Positions 1-8,976 of a stretch of 42,712 nt of DNA are shown piece after piece. Source of the DNA: Acidobacteriota bacterium. Its GTDB lineage: Bacteria > Acidobacteriota > Terriglobia > UBA7540. The DNA lies in NCBI GenBank assembly GCA_902812365.1, contig CADDZC010000030.1:1-42712 (forward strand), in the 5' to 3' direction. Each line of letters starts with the position of its first letter. The first letter of the stretch is position 1. The translations under genes and the position numbers were made by a program. Under the pieces are notes generated by a model. It ran no database searches. It was not told where the DNA came from and saw only the letters and a program-made list of their open reading frames with translations.

Positions 1-79
1 CCCCCCAGTTGGACGGGTTCCTTCCCAGGACGACTCTGAGGTCGGGGCAGGCCGGGAGCGAGGCGAGAGAGCGGGGCAT
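1..79 (-). CDS. Possible 5' end of an off-window gene
   Basis: An open frame begins with ATG at 79 and runs leftward off the window, giving 26 codons starting MPRSLASLPAC. It is listed only because a near-consensus promoter (TTGACA-N17-TACTAT) sits just upstream on the same strand, with 10 nt between the -10 box and the ATG. That spacing suggests a leaderless or nearly leaderless message. The fragment is too short to assign a family, and the promoter could serve a start codon further left instead. Confidence 0.3.
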   Translation of the reverse strand, partial: MPRSLASLPACPDLRVVLGRNPSNWG

Positions 80-89
80 AGATTACCAA

Positions 90-118
90 ATAGTACACTG
101 CCATTGGGCCGGTGTCAA
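90..118 (-). promoter_or_regulatory. Sigma-70-type promoter, leftward
   Basis: On the minus strand a perfect -35 TTGACA (118-113) is separated by 17 nt from -10 TACTAT (95-90). This is one of the best housekeeping promoters in the window. It fires out of the left edge, so the rightward methyltransferase gene at 285 is divergent from an unseen neighbour. Confidence 0.6.
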
Positions 119-284
119 GAACCCATTTGCCCCCGAGCCAACCCGCCACCCCCGCGCGGCGCGCCCGCTTCGCTCCACGATTCCTCCGCGGCTCGGTGGT
201 TCCATCCTTAGGAAAAAGCCGCGATTGTAACCTGACTGGACTCGGCGCGTCAGCAAGGTTAAGCTCTTCTCGGGAAGCTCTCGG

Positions 285-1208
285 ATGGTGGCACCGGCGC
301 GCCCTCGGGCAAGAATCCGCGAGATTGTCAGTCCCGCCAACCCTTTGGTGAAGGTGTTCCGCCGCGCCTTGGCGCAGGGAACCACGGATGACGGCTGGCT
401 GGCGATCGAGGGTCCGCGCTGGCTGGAAGAGGCTTTGGAGACCTCGCGTGCCGGGGCGCGGGGATTGGGGGCGGCGGAGGTGGCGAAAGCCGTCGTCCGG
501 AGCGTCATCGTGAGCGAGAGCGGAGCCCGGAGATTCGGCCGCCTCGTCGAGAACTTGCCGGCGGAAGCGGAGATCGCCCAGGTGCCCGACTCCATTTTCG
601 CCGGCATCTCGCAAGTCGAATCCCCGCAGGGAATCGCCGCCCTAGTTGAGCTGCCGCCGTATGATTTGGAATCGATTCTCCGGCCGTCACCCACTTTGTT
701 GGTGGTCGCTTGCGGCCTCCAGGACCCCGGCAACCTGGGCACGATCATGCGCACGGCTCAGGCGCTCGGCGCGACGGGCCTGGCCACTCTCCCCGAGACG
801 GTGAGCCCGTTTAACGGCAAGGCGGTCCGCGCGTCGGCCGGCGCTGTGCTCCACCTACCCATCGTCCAGCGTGTCGGCGCGGACAGCCTTTTTGGCCGGC
901 TCCGCGGCGCCGCCGTGTGCCTGATCGCTGCCGACCGCCGCGCCCCCACCCCGGTCACCGACGCCGACTTGCGGCGTCCGTTGGCGCTGCTGATCGGCCG
1001 CGAGGCCTCCGGCCTCGACGACTCCATCGCGCGGCGGGCGGACTTGCGCGTCTCGATTCCCGTCCGGCCCGGAACGGATTCGGTCAACGCGGCGGCCGCC
1101 GCCGGCATCCTGATGTACGAGGCGGCCCGGCAGCGAGGATTCCCCTATCTGAGAGGGCGGAATGATGACCCCGGCCACGAGACGCCGGCTCGCGGCCAAG
1201 CGCCCTGA
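285..1208 (+). CDS. TrmH/SpoU-family RNA 2'-O-methyltransferase
   Basis: This 307-residue protein should transfer a methyl group from SAM to a ribose 2'-OH in rRNA or tRNA. The SPOUT trefoil-knot motifs appear in order: DPGNLGTIMRTAQALGA (motif 1), LALLIGREASGLDD (motif 2) and VSIPVRPGTDSVNAAAAAG (motif 3). The N-terminal 110 residues, with SPANPLVK near the start and an EGPRWLEEAL segment, match the substrate-binding domain of RlmB/TsnR-like enzymes. The ATG at 285 is preceded by GGGAAG. The gene ends 12 nt before rarA and is probably co-transcribed with it. The exact target nucleotide cannot be read from sequence. Confidence 0.9.
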   Translation: MVAPARPRARIREIVSPANPLVKVFRRALAQGTTDDGWLAIEGPRWLEEALETSRAGARGLGAAEVAKAVVRSVIVSESGARRFGRLVENLPAEAEIAQVPDSIFAGISQVESPQGIAALVELPPYDLESILRPSPTLLVVACGLQDPGNLGTIMRTAQALGATGLATLPETVSPFNGKAVRASAGAVLHLPIVQRVGADSLFGRLRGAAVCLIAADRRAPTPVTDADLRRPLALLIGREASGLDDSIARRADLRVSIPVRPGTDSVNAAAAAGILMYEAARQRGFPYLRGRNDDPGHETPARGQAP

Positions 1209-1220
1209 CGCCGATCGCAT

Positions 1221-2561
1221 ATGAGCCTTTTCGAACCTGCTCCCACGCCCGTATCCACGCCGGCTCCGCGACCGCTGGCCGACCGCATGCGGCCGCTGAC
1301 ATTGGACGAGTTCGTCGGCCAGCAGCACATCCTCGGTCCCGGCAAGCCGCTGCGGCGACAAATCGAGCGGGACGAGCTCAGCTCGATCATCCTTTGGGGA
1401 CCCCCCGGCTCCGGCAAAACCACGCTGGCCACGATCATCGCTCGCCAGACGCGCAGCGATTTTGTGAAGTTCAGCGCCGTGCTGGCGAGCATTAAGGATA
1501 TTAAGGAGGTCATGGCGGCGGCGGAGAAGGCGCGGGGATTGGGGCGCCGCACCATCCTGTTTATTGACGAAATTCACCGCTTCAACAAGGCTCAGCAGGA
1601 TGCCTTTCTGCCCTACGTCGAGCGCGGCGACGTGGTTCTGATCGGGGCCACGACTGAAAATCCCTCGTTCGAAGTCACTTCGGCGCTGCTCTCGCGCGCC
1701 AAAGTGTACAGCCTCGCGGCGCTTTCGACCGAGGAAATCCTCGCGCTGCTCAATCGCGCGCTCGCCGATCCGCGGCGCGGCCTCGGAGGCGAGCGGGTGG
1801 TGATCGCGCCCGAGCTTCTGCGTCAGATCGCCGTTTTCTCGAACGGCGACGCGCGCGCCGCCTACAACACGCTGGAAACCGCCGTGGCCGCGGCCGCGCG
1901 GGATGCCCAAGGCCGCGCCGTGGTGACCGAAGCGGTGATCGAAGACGCCATCCACCGCAAGGTGCTGCTTTACGACAAGGCGGGCGAGGAACATTACAAT
2001 CTCATTTCGGCGCTCCATAAGTCGGTGCGCAATTCGGACGCGGACGCGGCGCTGTATTGGCTGGGCCGGATGCTCGAGGCCGGCGAAGACCCCCTTTACA
2101 TCGCGCGGCGACTGGTTCGCATGGCCTCGGAAGATATCGGCCTGGCCGACCCGCAAGCCCTGCCCCTCAGCGTCGCCGCCATGCAAGCGGTTCACTTCGT
2201 CGGCATGCCGGAGGGGAACCTGGCGCTGGCCGAAGCCGCTGTCTATCTGGCTCTGGCGCCCAAGTCCAATGCCCTTTACACCGGTTACGGGGAGGTCCAA
2301 AAAGATGCCCGGCAGTCCCTCGCCGAACCCGTTCCGCTCCACCTCCGCAATCCTGTGACCGGACTGATGGCCCATTTCGGCTATGGCCGGGGATACGAAT
2401 ACGCGCATGATGCGCCCGATCACTGGACCGCCATGCCCTGCCTCCCCGAAAGCCTGAGAGATCGCCGCTACTATCGCCCGAGCGGCGAAGGCTTCGAGAA
2501 AACTTTGAAAGAAAAATTGGCGCAGATCGAAGAATGGAAGAAGAGATCCGCCCGCACTTAG
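1221..2561 (+). CDS. rarA: Replication-associated recombination protein A (MgsA/RarA AAA+ ATPase)
   Basis: RarA is a clamp-loader-like AAA+ ATPase acting at stalled replication forks. In this 446-residue protein the Walker A GPPGSGKTT lies at residues 60-68 and Walker B ILFIDEIHRF around 112-121 (D116, E117). Sensor and lid sections follow (TTENPSFEV, SNGDARAAYNTLE). The C-terminal tetramerisation part carries the family signatures DADAALYWLGRMLEAGEDP and AEAAVYLALAPKSN. Length is normal for the family. It starts 12 nt after the methyltransferase gene; rtcB follows 75 nt downstream with its own -10-like box. No defect is seen. Confidence 0.95.
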   Translation: MSLFEPAPTPVSTPAPRPLADRMRPLTLDEFVGQQHILGPGKPLRRQIERDELSSIILWGPPGSGKTTLATIIARQTRSDFVKFSAVLASIKDIKEVMAAAEKARGLGRRTILFIDEIHRFNKAQQDAFLPYVERGDVVLIGATTENPSFEVTSALLSRAKVYSLAALSTEEILALLNRALADPRRGLGGERVVIAPELLRQIAVFSNGDARAAYNTLETAVAAAARDAQGRAVVTEAVIEDAIHRKVLLYDKAGEEHYNLISALHKSVRNSDADAALYWLGRMLEAGEDPLYIARRLVRMASEDIGLADPQALPLSVAAMQAVHFVGMPEGNLALAEAAVYLALAPKSNALYTGYGEVQKDARQSLAEPVPLHLRNPVTGLMAHFGYGRGYEYAHDAPDHWTAMPCLPESLRDRRYYRPSGEGFEKTLKEKLAQIEEWKKRSART

Positions 2562-2606
2562 ACCCGGGCGACGGCAGGGCTTCTTCGGTTTCCCGCGGCG
2601 ATTCGC

Positions 2607-2612
2607 TATACT
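2607..2612 (+). promoter_or_regulatory. Candidate -10 box for rtcB
   Basis: TATACT lies 24 nt before the rtcB ATG in the 75-nt gap after rarA. The sequence 17 nt upstream (TTCGGT) is a poor -35, so this is a weak or activator-dependent promoter at best. A GGGGAAG/AAAGG purine stretch between it and the ATG can serve as ribosome binding site. Confidence 0.35.
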
Positions 2613-2636
2613 CAAAAGCAGGGGAAGAAGAAAGGT

Positions 2637-4085
2637 ATGGCATCGCCGAGCTACCGGTTGGAGAAGCTGGACGATTATCGCTGGCTCATCCCCCGCGGGG
2701 CGAAGCCCGGCATGTTGACCGACGCGTTGATTTACGCGGACGAGCGCCTGCTGAAAGACATCCTTCACGACCAGTCGCTCGAACAAGCCGTCAACGTGGC
2801 CATGCTGCCGGGGATTGCGGGGCGCTCGCTGGCCATGCCCGACATCCACCAGGGTTACGGATTTCCGATCGGCGGCGTGGCGGCTACTCGGCCGGAGGAG
2901 GGCGGCGTGATTTCGCCGGGCGGGGTGGGGTTTGACATCAACTGCGGCGTGCGCCTGCTGGCGAGCACGTTGACCCGCGACGAGGTTCAGGCCCGGCTGC
3001 GCGATCTGGTGGATCAGTTGTTTCGCGACATTCCCTCCGGGGCGGGCCGGGAGGGAAGCATCCGCATCTCTTATCAGGAGCTCGACCGCGTCCTCACCGA
3101 CGGCGCGGCCTGGATGGTCGAGCGCGGCTACGGCCGCGCCGAAGACCTCGCCACCTGCGAGGAGAGCGGCACCATCGAGGGTGCCGACCCCGGCCGGGTG
3201 AGTGACCGGGCCAAAAAGCGGGGCCTTCCGCAGTTAGGTACGCTCGGCTCGGGCAACCATTTCCTGGAAGTGCAATACGTCGAGCGCGTTTTCGAGCCGG
3301 CCGTCGCCTCCCTGCTCGGCCTTCATCTCGACCAGGTTGTAGTGCTGATTCACTCTGGCTCGCGGGGCCTCGGCCACCAGGTCTGCACGGACTATCTGCG
3401 GGATATGGGCGAGGCCATGCGGCGCTACGGCATTGATTTGCCCGACCGGCAACTCGCCTGCGTCCCCGTCCATTCTCCCGAGGGGCAGAACTATCTGGCC
3501 GCTATGCGCGCGGCGGCGAATTTTGCCTGGGCCAACCGCCAGGGGATCACTCATTTCACGCGCCAGGCCTTTCAGCGCATCTTCGGAGCGAACGTGGAAC
3601 TGCGCGTGGTCTACGACGTCTGCCATAACATCGCCAAGCTCGAGCGCCACGCCCTCGACGGCCGCGAGGCCGCGGTCATGGTGCATCGCAAGGGCGCCAC
3701 GCGCGCCTTCCCCGGCGGGCGTCCCGAGGTGCCCGCCGCCTATCAAGCCGCCGGCCAGCCGGTGCTGATTCCCGGTTCGATGGGCACGGCCTCGTACGTC
3801 CTGGTGGGCGCGGAGGGCGCCATGCGAGAAACCTTTGGCACCACCTGCCACGGGGCGGGCCGGGTGATGAGCCGCACGGCGGCCAAGAAATCCGCGTATG
3901 CCGCGAACGCGCGGCAGAGGCTGGAAGAGCGGGGCATCCTGGTGCGCGCCGAGACTCGCGACGGCATCACGGAGGAGATCCCCGAGGCTTACAAAGATGT
4001 CGACGCGGTCATCGAAGTGGTGCATCAGGCCGGGCTTTCGCGGCGCGTGGCACGGCTGAAGCCGATCGGAGTCATCAAAGGCTGA
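2637..4085 (+). CDS. rtcB: RNA-splicing ligase RtcB
   Basis: RtcB joins RNA ends with 2',3'-cyclic phosphate or 3'-phosphate to 5'-OH ends using GTP and Mn2+. The 482-residue protein carries DIHQGYGFPIGGVAA, then GFDINCGVRLL with metal ligand Cys103. Further metal-site histidines sit in GTLGSGNHFLEV and VLIHSGSRGLGHQ. The guanylylated histidine is expected at His405 in TTCHGAGRVMSR. All signature residues are present, so activity is expected. No RtcA cyclase, archease or sigma-54 RtcR regulator gene is nearby, unlike the enterobacterial rtc operon, which suggests general RNA repair or tRNA healing. The start is well supported by an upstream purine-rich site. Confidence 0.95.
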   Translation: MASPSYRLEKLDDYRWLIPRGAKPGMLTDALIYADERLLKDILHDQSLEQAVNVAMLPGIAGRSLAMPDIHQGYGFPIGGVAATRPEEGGVISPGGVGFDINCGVRLLASTLTRDEVQARLRDLVDQLFRDIPSGAGREGSIRISYQELDRVLTDGAAWMVERGYGRAEDLATCEESGTIEGADPGRVSDRAKKRGLPQLGTLGSGNHFLEVQYVERVFEPAVASLLGLHLDQVVVLIHSGSRGLGHQVCTDYLRDMGEAMRRYGIDLPDRQLACVPVHSPEGQNYLAAMRAAANFAWANRQGITHFTRQAFQRIFGANVELRVVYDVCHNIAKLERHALDGREAAVMVHRKGATRAFPGGRPEVPAAYQAAGQPVLIPGSMGTASYVLVGAEGAMRETFGTTCHGAGRVMSRTAAKKSAYAANARQRLEERGILVRAETRDGITEEIPEAYKDVDAVIEVVHQAGLSRRVARLKPIGVIKG

Positions 4086-4166
4086 GGGATGGCCGGAGAG
4101 CGTGGCGGGATGGCGGGCGCGACCTTGTCCATCTGGTGCAACGAACCTTACTGAACCGAGGTCATC

Positions 4167-6491
4167 GTGAAGCGAAGGCATTCCCTCCCGGCCGGGCTGC
4201 TCAAGCTCAAACGACCGATCGAGGCGATTCTGGCGAGCGGCAACCTGCCGGAGCGGCGGCCGGCGCTGAAAGCCCATTACGAGAGCAACATTCCCAACCT
4301 CTACGTCATCGGCGACCTCGCCGGAGCTCCGGTCATCAAGCTGGCGATGGCCCAAGGCGTCGAGGTGATTGACCACATCGCTTCCCAGCCCGACGCGCGC
4401 GGCTCGGATCCGAACGTCTATGACCTGCTCGTGGTGGGGGCCGGGGCGGCGGGACTGAACGCCGCGCTGGCCGCCCAGGACAAGGGCCTGCGCGTTCTCG
4501 TGCTCGAGAAAGAGAAGATCGCCAACACGGTGGAAAATTTCCCGGAGGGCAAATGGGTGTACGCCGAGCCCGACGAGCATCCGCCCCGCGGCAAGCTGTG
4601 GCTGGATGGCGCGCGCAAGGAGGATTTGATCGCCCGCTGGCACCAGATCGTCCGCGATAACCGGCTGAACGTTCACACCGAAGAAGGACTCCGGTCGCTC
4701 GAGCGCGGGAAAGACGGTTGGTTTCGCGCGGTGACGGAGAAGGGCGAGTATCGCGCGCGGCGGGTGGTGCTGGCCACCGGACAGCGCGGTAATCCTCGCA
4801 AGCTGGGCGTGCCGGGCGAAGACCAGGAGCGCGTCTATCATCGCCTGTACGCGCCCCGGCACTACCGGAACGAAGACATCCTGGTGGTGGGGGGAGGCAA
4901 CAGCGCCGTCGAAGCCGCCTTGGTGCTGGCGGAGCAGAACCGGGTCCGGCTGTCCTACCGCGGCGAGCGATTCGGGCGTCTGTTCAAGGAGAACGAGCGC
5001 CAGCTCGAGCAGGCGGTGGCGGAAAAGCGCCTCGAGCTCATCCTCAACTCCAACGTCAAGCAGTTCGGCGAGCGGGACGCCATTCTGGAAGTGGCGCGAG
5101 ACGGCCGGCGAGAGACGCTCGCCGTGCCTTGCGATCATGCCTTCGTGCTCATCGGAGCCGAGTTGCCCGTCACGTTCTTGAAGTCGCTCGGCATCCGGTT
5201 GGAAAACGAGTGGAGTGGCAGCCTGGCGCGTTCCCTGGCCCTGGTCATGCTCACTCTGTGCGGCCTCTGGGTTCTGGGCGGCCATGCCCAGGTCTTCGGG
5301 CACCGTCTCGCCGGCTCGGCGCGCTGGGCCGGAGCCGTCCTCGCCGCACTGGGGCTTGCCGGCCTCGCCGAGGGCGGCTGGCGGCGGCACGACCGTTACG
5401 CGGCCTTGGGCCTCTCTTTCCTCGCCGCTTACACCGTTTACGGAATCAAGGTCGGCAGCGGCAATGAATTCTGGCCTTATCGCGACTGGGGCTACGAATG
5501 GTTCTCGTTCTTCGGCCGCCCGTGGTCCTTCTGGTACACCGTGCTCTATACGGTCACCATGACCGGCTTCGGCATCCAGGCACTCAAGCGCTGGGGCATC
5601 GACCGCCGAGACAAGTTCCAGATTGGGCGCTATGTCAGCCTGCTCTCCTTCCAATGGGTCTTTTTCTTTCTCATTCCCGAGTTTCTGTTTCAGTGGGCCA
5701 TCCGCTATCAGTGGGTGGGAGAGCGGCTGGCCCGGGACCCCGTGTTTGCCGGGCAGGCTTGGCGCGCTTACGGCCTCGTCTACGCCTGGCCGCTCTTTTT
5801 TTACACGTTCATCGGCGACCCGAGCCGAATCTGGATCATTTGGGGCGCCGTGCTGTCGTTCGTGATCATCCCCATTTTCGTGCTCTTTCACGGTAAACGC
5901 TATTGTTCCTGGATCTGCGGCTGCGGCGGATTGGCCGAGACCCTCGGCGACCGCTGGCGGCACCTGGCTCCCAAAGGCCCGAAAAGCATCCAGTGGGAAT
6001 GGATGAACACCGCGATGCTGGTGGCGGCAGCGGCGGTGACGCTCATGATGCTGCTGCGCGACAGCGTCAGCTTCTTCCGCCAGCCCGCCGCCTGGGGCCT
6101 CGATGTCTACCACCTGGCCGCCGACGTATGGCTGGTGGGCATTTTGCCGGTTACGCTCTACCCCTTTCTCGGCGGCAAGGTCTGGTGCCGGTACTGGTGC
6201 CCCCTCGCCAAAATGATGCAGCTGCTCAGCCACGCGTACGCCCGGCTGGGCATCAGCCGATTCCAGATCGTCGCCAACGACAAGTGCATCAGTTGCTCGG
6301 AATGCTCCCGCTACTGCCAAGTCGGTATTGACGTGATGAGTTACGCCATCAAACAACAGGTGCTCGACAACGCCACCAGTTCCTGCATCGGGTGTGGCAT
6401 CTGCGTCACCGTCTGCCCCATGGACACGCTGAGTTTCGGAACCGGAAAGCTCGTCCAGATCGGTCCCGCCCCGGTCTCCGCCGCCCCCTGA
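4167..6491 (+). CDS. Permuted FAD/NAD(P) oxidoreductase fused to a polytopic 4Fe-4S membrane domain
   Basis: This 774-residue protein (GTG start) joins two modules. Residues 1-345 resemble thioredoxin-reductase/YpdA-like flavoproteins: GAGAAG at 91-96 binds FAD and GGGNSA at 242-247 binds NAD(P). The FAD-domain segment LYVIGDLAGAP, normally C-terminal, lies at residues 45-55, before the first Rossmann motif, which looks like a circular permutation. From about 350 there are eight or nine hydrophobic segments with NapH/CcoG-like cysteine motifs (RYCSWICGCGG, WCRYWCPLAK). A soluble tail has two ferredoxin clusters, CISCSECSRYC from 707 and CIGCGICVTVCP from 740. The inferred role is electron transfer from NAD(P)H through FAD to Fe-S centres at the membrane; the acceptor is unknown. 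It lies 81 nt after rtcB. Confidence 0.75.
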   Translation: MKRRHSLPAGLLKLKRPIEAILASGNLPERRPALKAHYESNIPNLYVIGDLAGAPVIKLAMAQGVEVIDHIASQPDARGSDPNVYDLLVVGAGAAGLNAALAAQDKGLRVLVLEKEKIANTVENFPEGKWVYAEPDEHPPRGKLWLDGARKEDLIARWHQIVRDNRLNVHTEEGLRSLERGKDGWFRAVTEKGEYRARRVVLATGQRGNPRKLGVPGEDQERVYHRLYAPRHYRNEDILVVGGGNSAVEAALVLAEQNRVRLSYRGERFGRLFKENERQLEQAVAEKRLELILNSNVKQFGERDAILEVARDGRRETLAVPCDHAFVLIGAELPVTFLKSLGIRLENEWSGSLARSLALVMLTLCGLWVLGGHAQVFGHRLAGSARWAGAVLAALGLAGLAEGGWRRHDRYAALGLSFLAAYTVYGIKVGSGNEFWPYRDWGYEWFSFFGRPWSFWYTVLYTVTMTGFGIQALKRWGIDRRDKFQIGRYVSLLSFQWVFFFLIPEFLFQWAIRYQWVGERLARDPVFAGQAWRAYGLVYAWPLFFYTFIGDPSRIWIIWGAVLSFVIIPIFVLFHGKRYCSWICGCGGLAETLGDRWRHLAPKGPKSIQWEWMNTAMLVAAAAVTLMMLLRDSVSFFRQPAAWGLDVYHLAADVWLVGILPVTLYPFLGGKVWCRYWCPLAKMMQLLSHAYARLGISRFQIVANDKCISCSECSRYCQVGIDVMSYAIKQQVLDNATSSCIGCGICVTVCPMDTLSFGTGKLVQIGPAPVSAAP

Positions 6492-6772
6492 CGGCCGCGG
6501 GCCGGGCCTTGCCGGCTTTGGAGGGCGCCGCCCCCTCGCCGCCCCGGATGTCCATACGAGCCGTTCAGCGTCTGTCCAGCGCCGCGTCCCGCCGCGCCCG
6601 GAACTCGCTAGCAGGGCGCGGGCCAGATGGCCGCCGCGACCACCCAACGTATCCGCCGCCGGCCGCCCGCGCTCCCCAAGGGCCCGGTAAGGATTGGAAA
6701 CGCCGCCACCGCCGAGTTAGCATCTAAGAGGTGGCCGGGAACGCGGAGGGTCTCCCCGGCCGGGCGGGCCTC

Positions 6773-7762
6773 ATGGTCATGTCGGCTCTGCGGGTTCATC
6801 GCCGGCTCCAGCGGATCAGCGGGACTGTCGTCCTGCTGGTCGGCCTGGGGGCGCCGCGCCTTGCGCGCGCCGACCTCAAACTCTACCTCCGCGACGGCAG
6901 CTTTCAGCTCGTCAAAAGCTACGAAGTGCGGGGCCAGCGCGTGCGTTATTACAGCGTCGAGCGCTCGCAATGGGAAGAAATCCCCGTCTCCCTGGTGGAC
7001 TTCGAGGCCACCCGCCGCGCCGAACAGCAGTCGAAGTCGGAGCAACAGAAGCAGCTCGAACAGGCCCGGGAGCTCGAGAAAGAGCGCTTCGACAGCATTC
7101 CGGCGAATACGGGCTTTGCGATCGCCCCCGGCGTCCGCCTGCCGGCCAGTGACGGCGTTTACGCGGATGACGGCGGGCGCGTCGTCTCCCTGATCCAGTC
7201 CGCGGGCCAGATCGTCACCGACAAGAAGCGCCGGGCGCTCACCATCGCGCTGCCGGCCCCGCTGTTGAAGAATCGGTCGCTCGTCGTGCTCGACGGGGCT
7301 CAAGCCGCCGTGCGCCTCCTCTATCCCCAGCCCACGTTCTACATCCAGTCCGCTGACAACTGGGGCGCGAAGGCCGAGCTGGTTCCCGTCAAGTCCACCA
7401 AGGACAGCCGCATCGTCGAGAAGATTCAGGGCGGCCTCGGTTTCGGCCGCCCAGGGGAGGTGCGCCAGGCCATCCCCACCGAACGCCAGCAGGTGGCGCC
7501 GGGCCTTTACCGGCTTCGCCCCACCCAGCCCCTCCGGCCCGGCGAATACGCCATCGCCGAGACCACCCAGAACCGGCTCAATCTGGATGTGTGGGACTTT
7601 GGCATCGAGGGCCCCTCCCGGAACAAGGCCCCGGCTCCGACGAACCGTCCGGGCTCCATGTCGGAACGGCCGCCCCTTCCCTCCTCGCAACCCCAAACCT
7701 CGGCACCGCTGCCGCGCGGCTCGCGCCCCGGACCCTACCCGCCCCCCGCCAATCCGCCTTAA
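6773..7762 (+). CDS. Secreted protein of unknown function with proline-rich tail
   Basis: I do not recognise this family. From the ATG at 6773 or 6779 there is a plausible signal peptide: basic VHRRLQR, a hydrophobic TVVLLVGLGAP stretch, then LARA before DLKLYLRDG. The mature start (LYLRDGSFQLVKSYEV) reads like a short beta-rich domain. A charged Gln/Glu/Lys-rich helix (EQQSKSEQQKQLEQAREL) follows, then a beta-rich middle and a C-terminal tail of Pro, Ser and Arg that is probably disordered. A GTG at 6731 would extend the N-terminus but places 30 residues before the hydrophobic core, so it is less likely. The stop is 17 nt from the convergent cyclase gene. Confidence 0.65.
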   Translation: MVMSALRVHRRLQRISGTVVLLVGLGAPRLARADLKLYLRDGSFQLVKSYEVRGQRVRYYSVERSQWEEIPVSLVDFEATRRAEQQSKSEQQKQLEQARELEKERFDSIPANTGFAIAPGVRLPASDGVYADDGGRVVSLIQSAGQIVTDKKRRALTIALPAPLLKNRSLVVLDGAQAAVRLLYPQPTFYIQSADNWGAKAELVPVKSTKDSRIVEKIQGGLGFGRPGEVRQAIPTERQQVAPGLYRLRPTQPLRPGEYAIAETTQNRLNLDVWDFGIEGPSRNKAPAPTNRPGSMSERPPLPSSQPQTSAPLPRGSRPGPYPPPANPP

Positions 7763-7779
7763 CCGGTCCACCGGCCGGC

Positions 7780-8592
7780 TCAAGGACTCATGGTCCGCAG
7801 AGCTTGTTTTTCCGCGTACATCCGCGCATCCGCCTCGGCCACATCCTGCTCGGCCGTCTGACCCGGCACGTGCAGGTAAAGGCCGAGACTGACCGAGATG
7901 GGCAAGTCGCCCGGCCGGCCGCTGCGATCCCACTCGGCCACCTTTTCCTGGATGCGCGCCCGAACCGCCAAGGCGCCGGCTTCGTCCGTCTCGGAAAGAA
8001 TCAGCAGAAATTCGTCGCCGCCGTAACGGACGACGTGGTCGGAGCCGCGCACGCAGGATTTCAGAATGCCGGCAATCTGCGCGAGCACTTCATCACCCAC
8101 CACGTGGCCCAGGCGGTCATTGACCTGCTTGAAGTTGTTGAGGTCGCACATGATCAAGGCCAGCGGGCGGCGGTTGCGCTCGGCGCGCGCGATCTCTTTG
8201 TGCAGCAGCTCGAGCAGGAATCGCCGGCTGAAGACGTTGGTGACCGCGTCGAACATGCTCGCCGTCTGTTCGGATTCCGCCTGGAGCGTCTGTTGAATGG
8301 TGACGAGGCTCAGTTTGCGCATCTCCAATTCCCGCCGCGCCAGATAGAGGACGAGCAGAATCACCGCGATCATGACCACAAAAAAAATCGGCGGCGGAAT
8401 CTTGATCTCCAGGCTCGGTTCATACCAGAAGCTGCCTCCGGCGAGCAGCGTGAAGCCTCCCAAGATCAGGACGGCGGCCGCCACCACCGTCAGCCAGCGG
8501 ATGTCGCGGTTGCGAGCTTCGAGTTTCGTCAGCTCGCTGCGCAGCCGGCTCTGCAACCCCATCTGCTCGGTCGGGTCCGGCTTTTCACGCAT
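7780..8592 (-). CDS. Membrane diguanylate cyclase (GGDEF domain)
   Basis: This 270-residue protein should make the second messenger c-di-GMP from two GTP. Two transmembrane segments (about 32-54 and 67-86) flank a short loop of roughly a dozen residues, so there is no room for a large sensor domain. A helix of some 25 residues leads into the GGDEF domain. The active-site motif RYGGDEF is intact (GGDEF 191-195), and the product-inhibition I-site RGSD sits at 182-185, five residues upstream as expected. The substrate helix reads CDLNNFKQVNDRLGH. c-di-GMP commonly controls motility, fitting the flagellar genes 2 kb away. A proximal promoter lies about 60 nt upstream. Confidence 0.93.
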   Translation of the reverse strand: MREKPDPTEQMGLQSRLRSELTKLEARNRDIRWLTVVAAAVLILGGFTLLAGGSFWYEPSLEIKIPPPIFFVVMIAVILLVLYLARRELEMRKLSLVTIQQTLQAESEQTASMFDAVTNVFSRRFLLELLHKEIARAERNRRPLALIMCDLNNFKQVNDRLGHVVGDEVLAQIAGILKSCVRGSDHVVRYGGDEFLLILSETDEAGALAVRARIQEKVAEWDRSGRPGDLPISVSLGLYLHVPGQTAEQDVAEADARMYAEKQALRTMSP

Positions 8593-8653
8593 ACACGGGC
8601 CTCGCGGGATTCAAAGATCGCCCGGCATCGGTCGTTACCACGGCGGCAACCTC

Positions 8654-8681
8654 ATTATAGGACGGCCTCGGCCGGCTGCAA
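8654..8681 (-). promoter_or_regulatory. Sigma-70-type promoter of the GGDEF gene
   Basis: On the minus strand, TTGCAG (8681-8676) is followed after 16 nt by a perfect TATAAT (8659-8654). Transcription would start near 8647, giving a leader of about 55 nt with GAGG ahead of the ATG at 8592. This makes the cyclase independent of the stronger promoter at 9334-9363. Confidence 0.55.
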
Positions 8682-8976
8682 GCTCCGGCAAGGCTCGGGC
8701 GCTCGGCCGGAGCTGGCAATGCCCCCGGCGCCGCGGCATCCGATGTTGGCATCGGAGCGAACCGGTGGGTTCGCATACCCTCCTATCAAAGCGCGTCATA
8801 TCATCGCGGGGGCCACGACGGAGATTCGGTTTGGCAGGCATGAGGGTACTTCCGCGCGAGCGACCCCGCCGCTGCTGGCCCGAGCCGCGTCCAAATCCCT
8901 GTAAGTCTCGGTGGCCGGCGGTTGTCGCGGAAGCCGGGAGAAGGGCGAGGCCGCGGTAAGAAATTATCTGATGTAG

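Noticed and set aside
855-2849. A 664-codon open frame on the minus strand
   Set aside because: Antisense to the methyltransferase and rarA genes; composition is that of a codon-shadow and no motif is present.
3234-6647. A 1137-codon open frame on the minus strand
   Set aside because: It lies antisense to rtcB and the redox fusion gene, both with clear motifs. Its product is rich in His, Arg, Gly and Gln with no domain pattern, as expected from a shadow frame in high-GC DNA.
7591-8904. A 437-codon open frame on the plus strand
   Set aside because: Covers the GGDEF gene in antisense; the minus-strand frame has an intact GGDEF active site and I-site.
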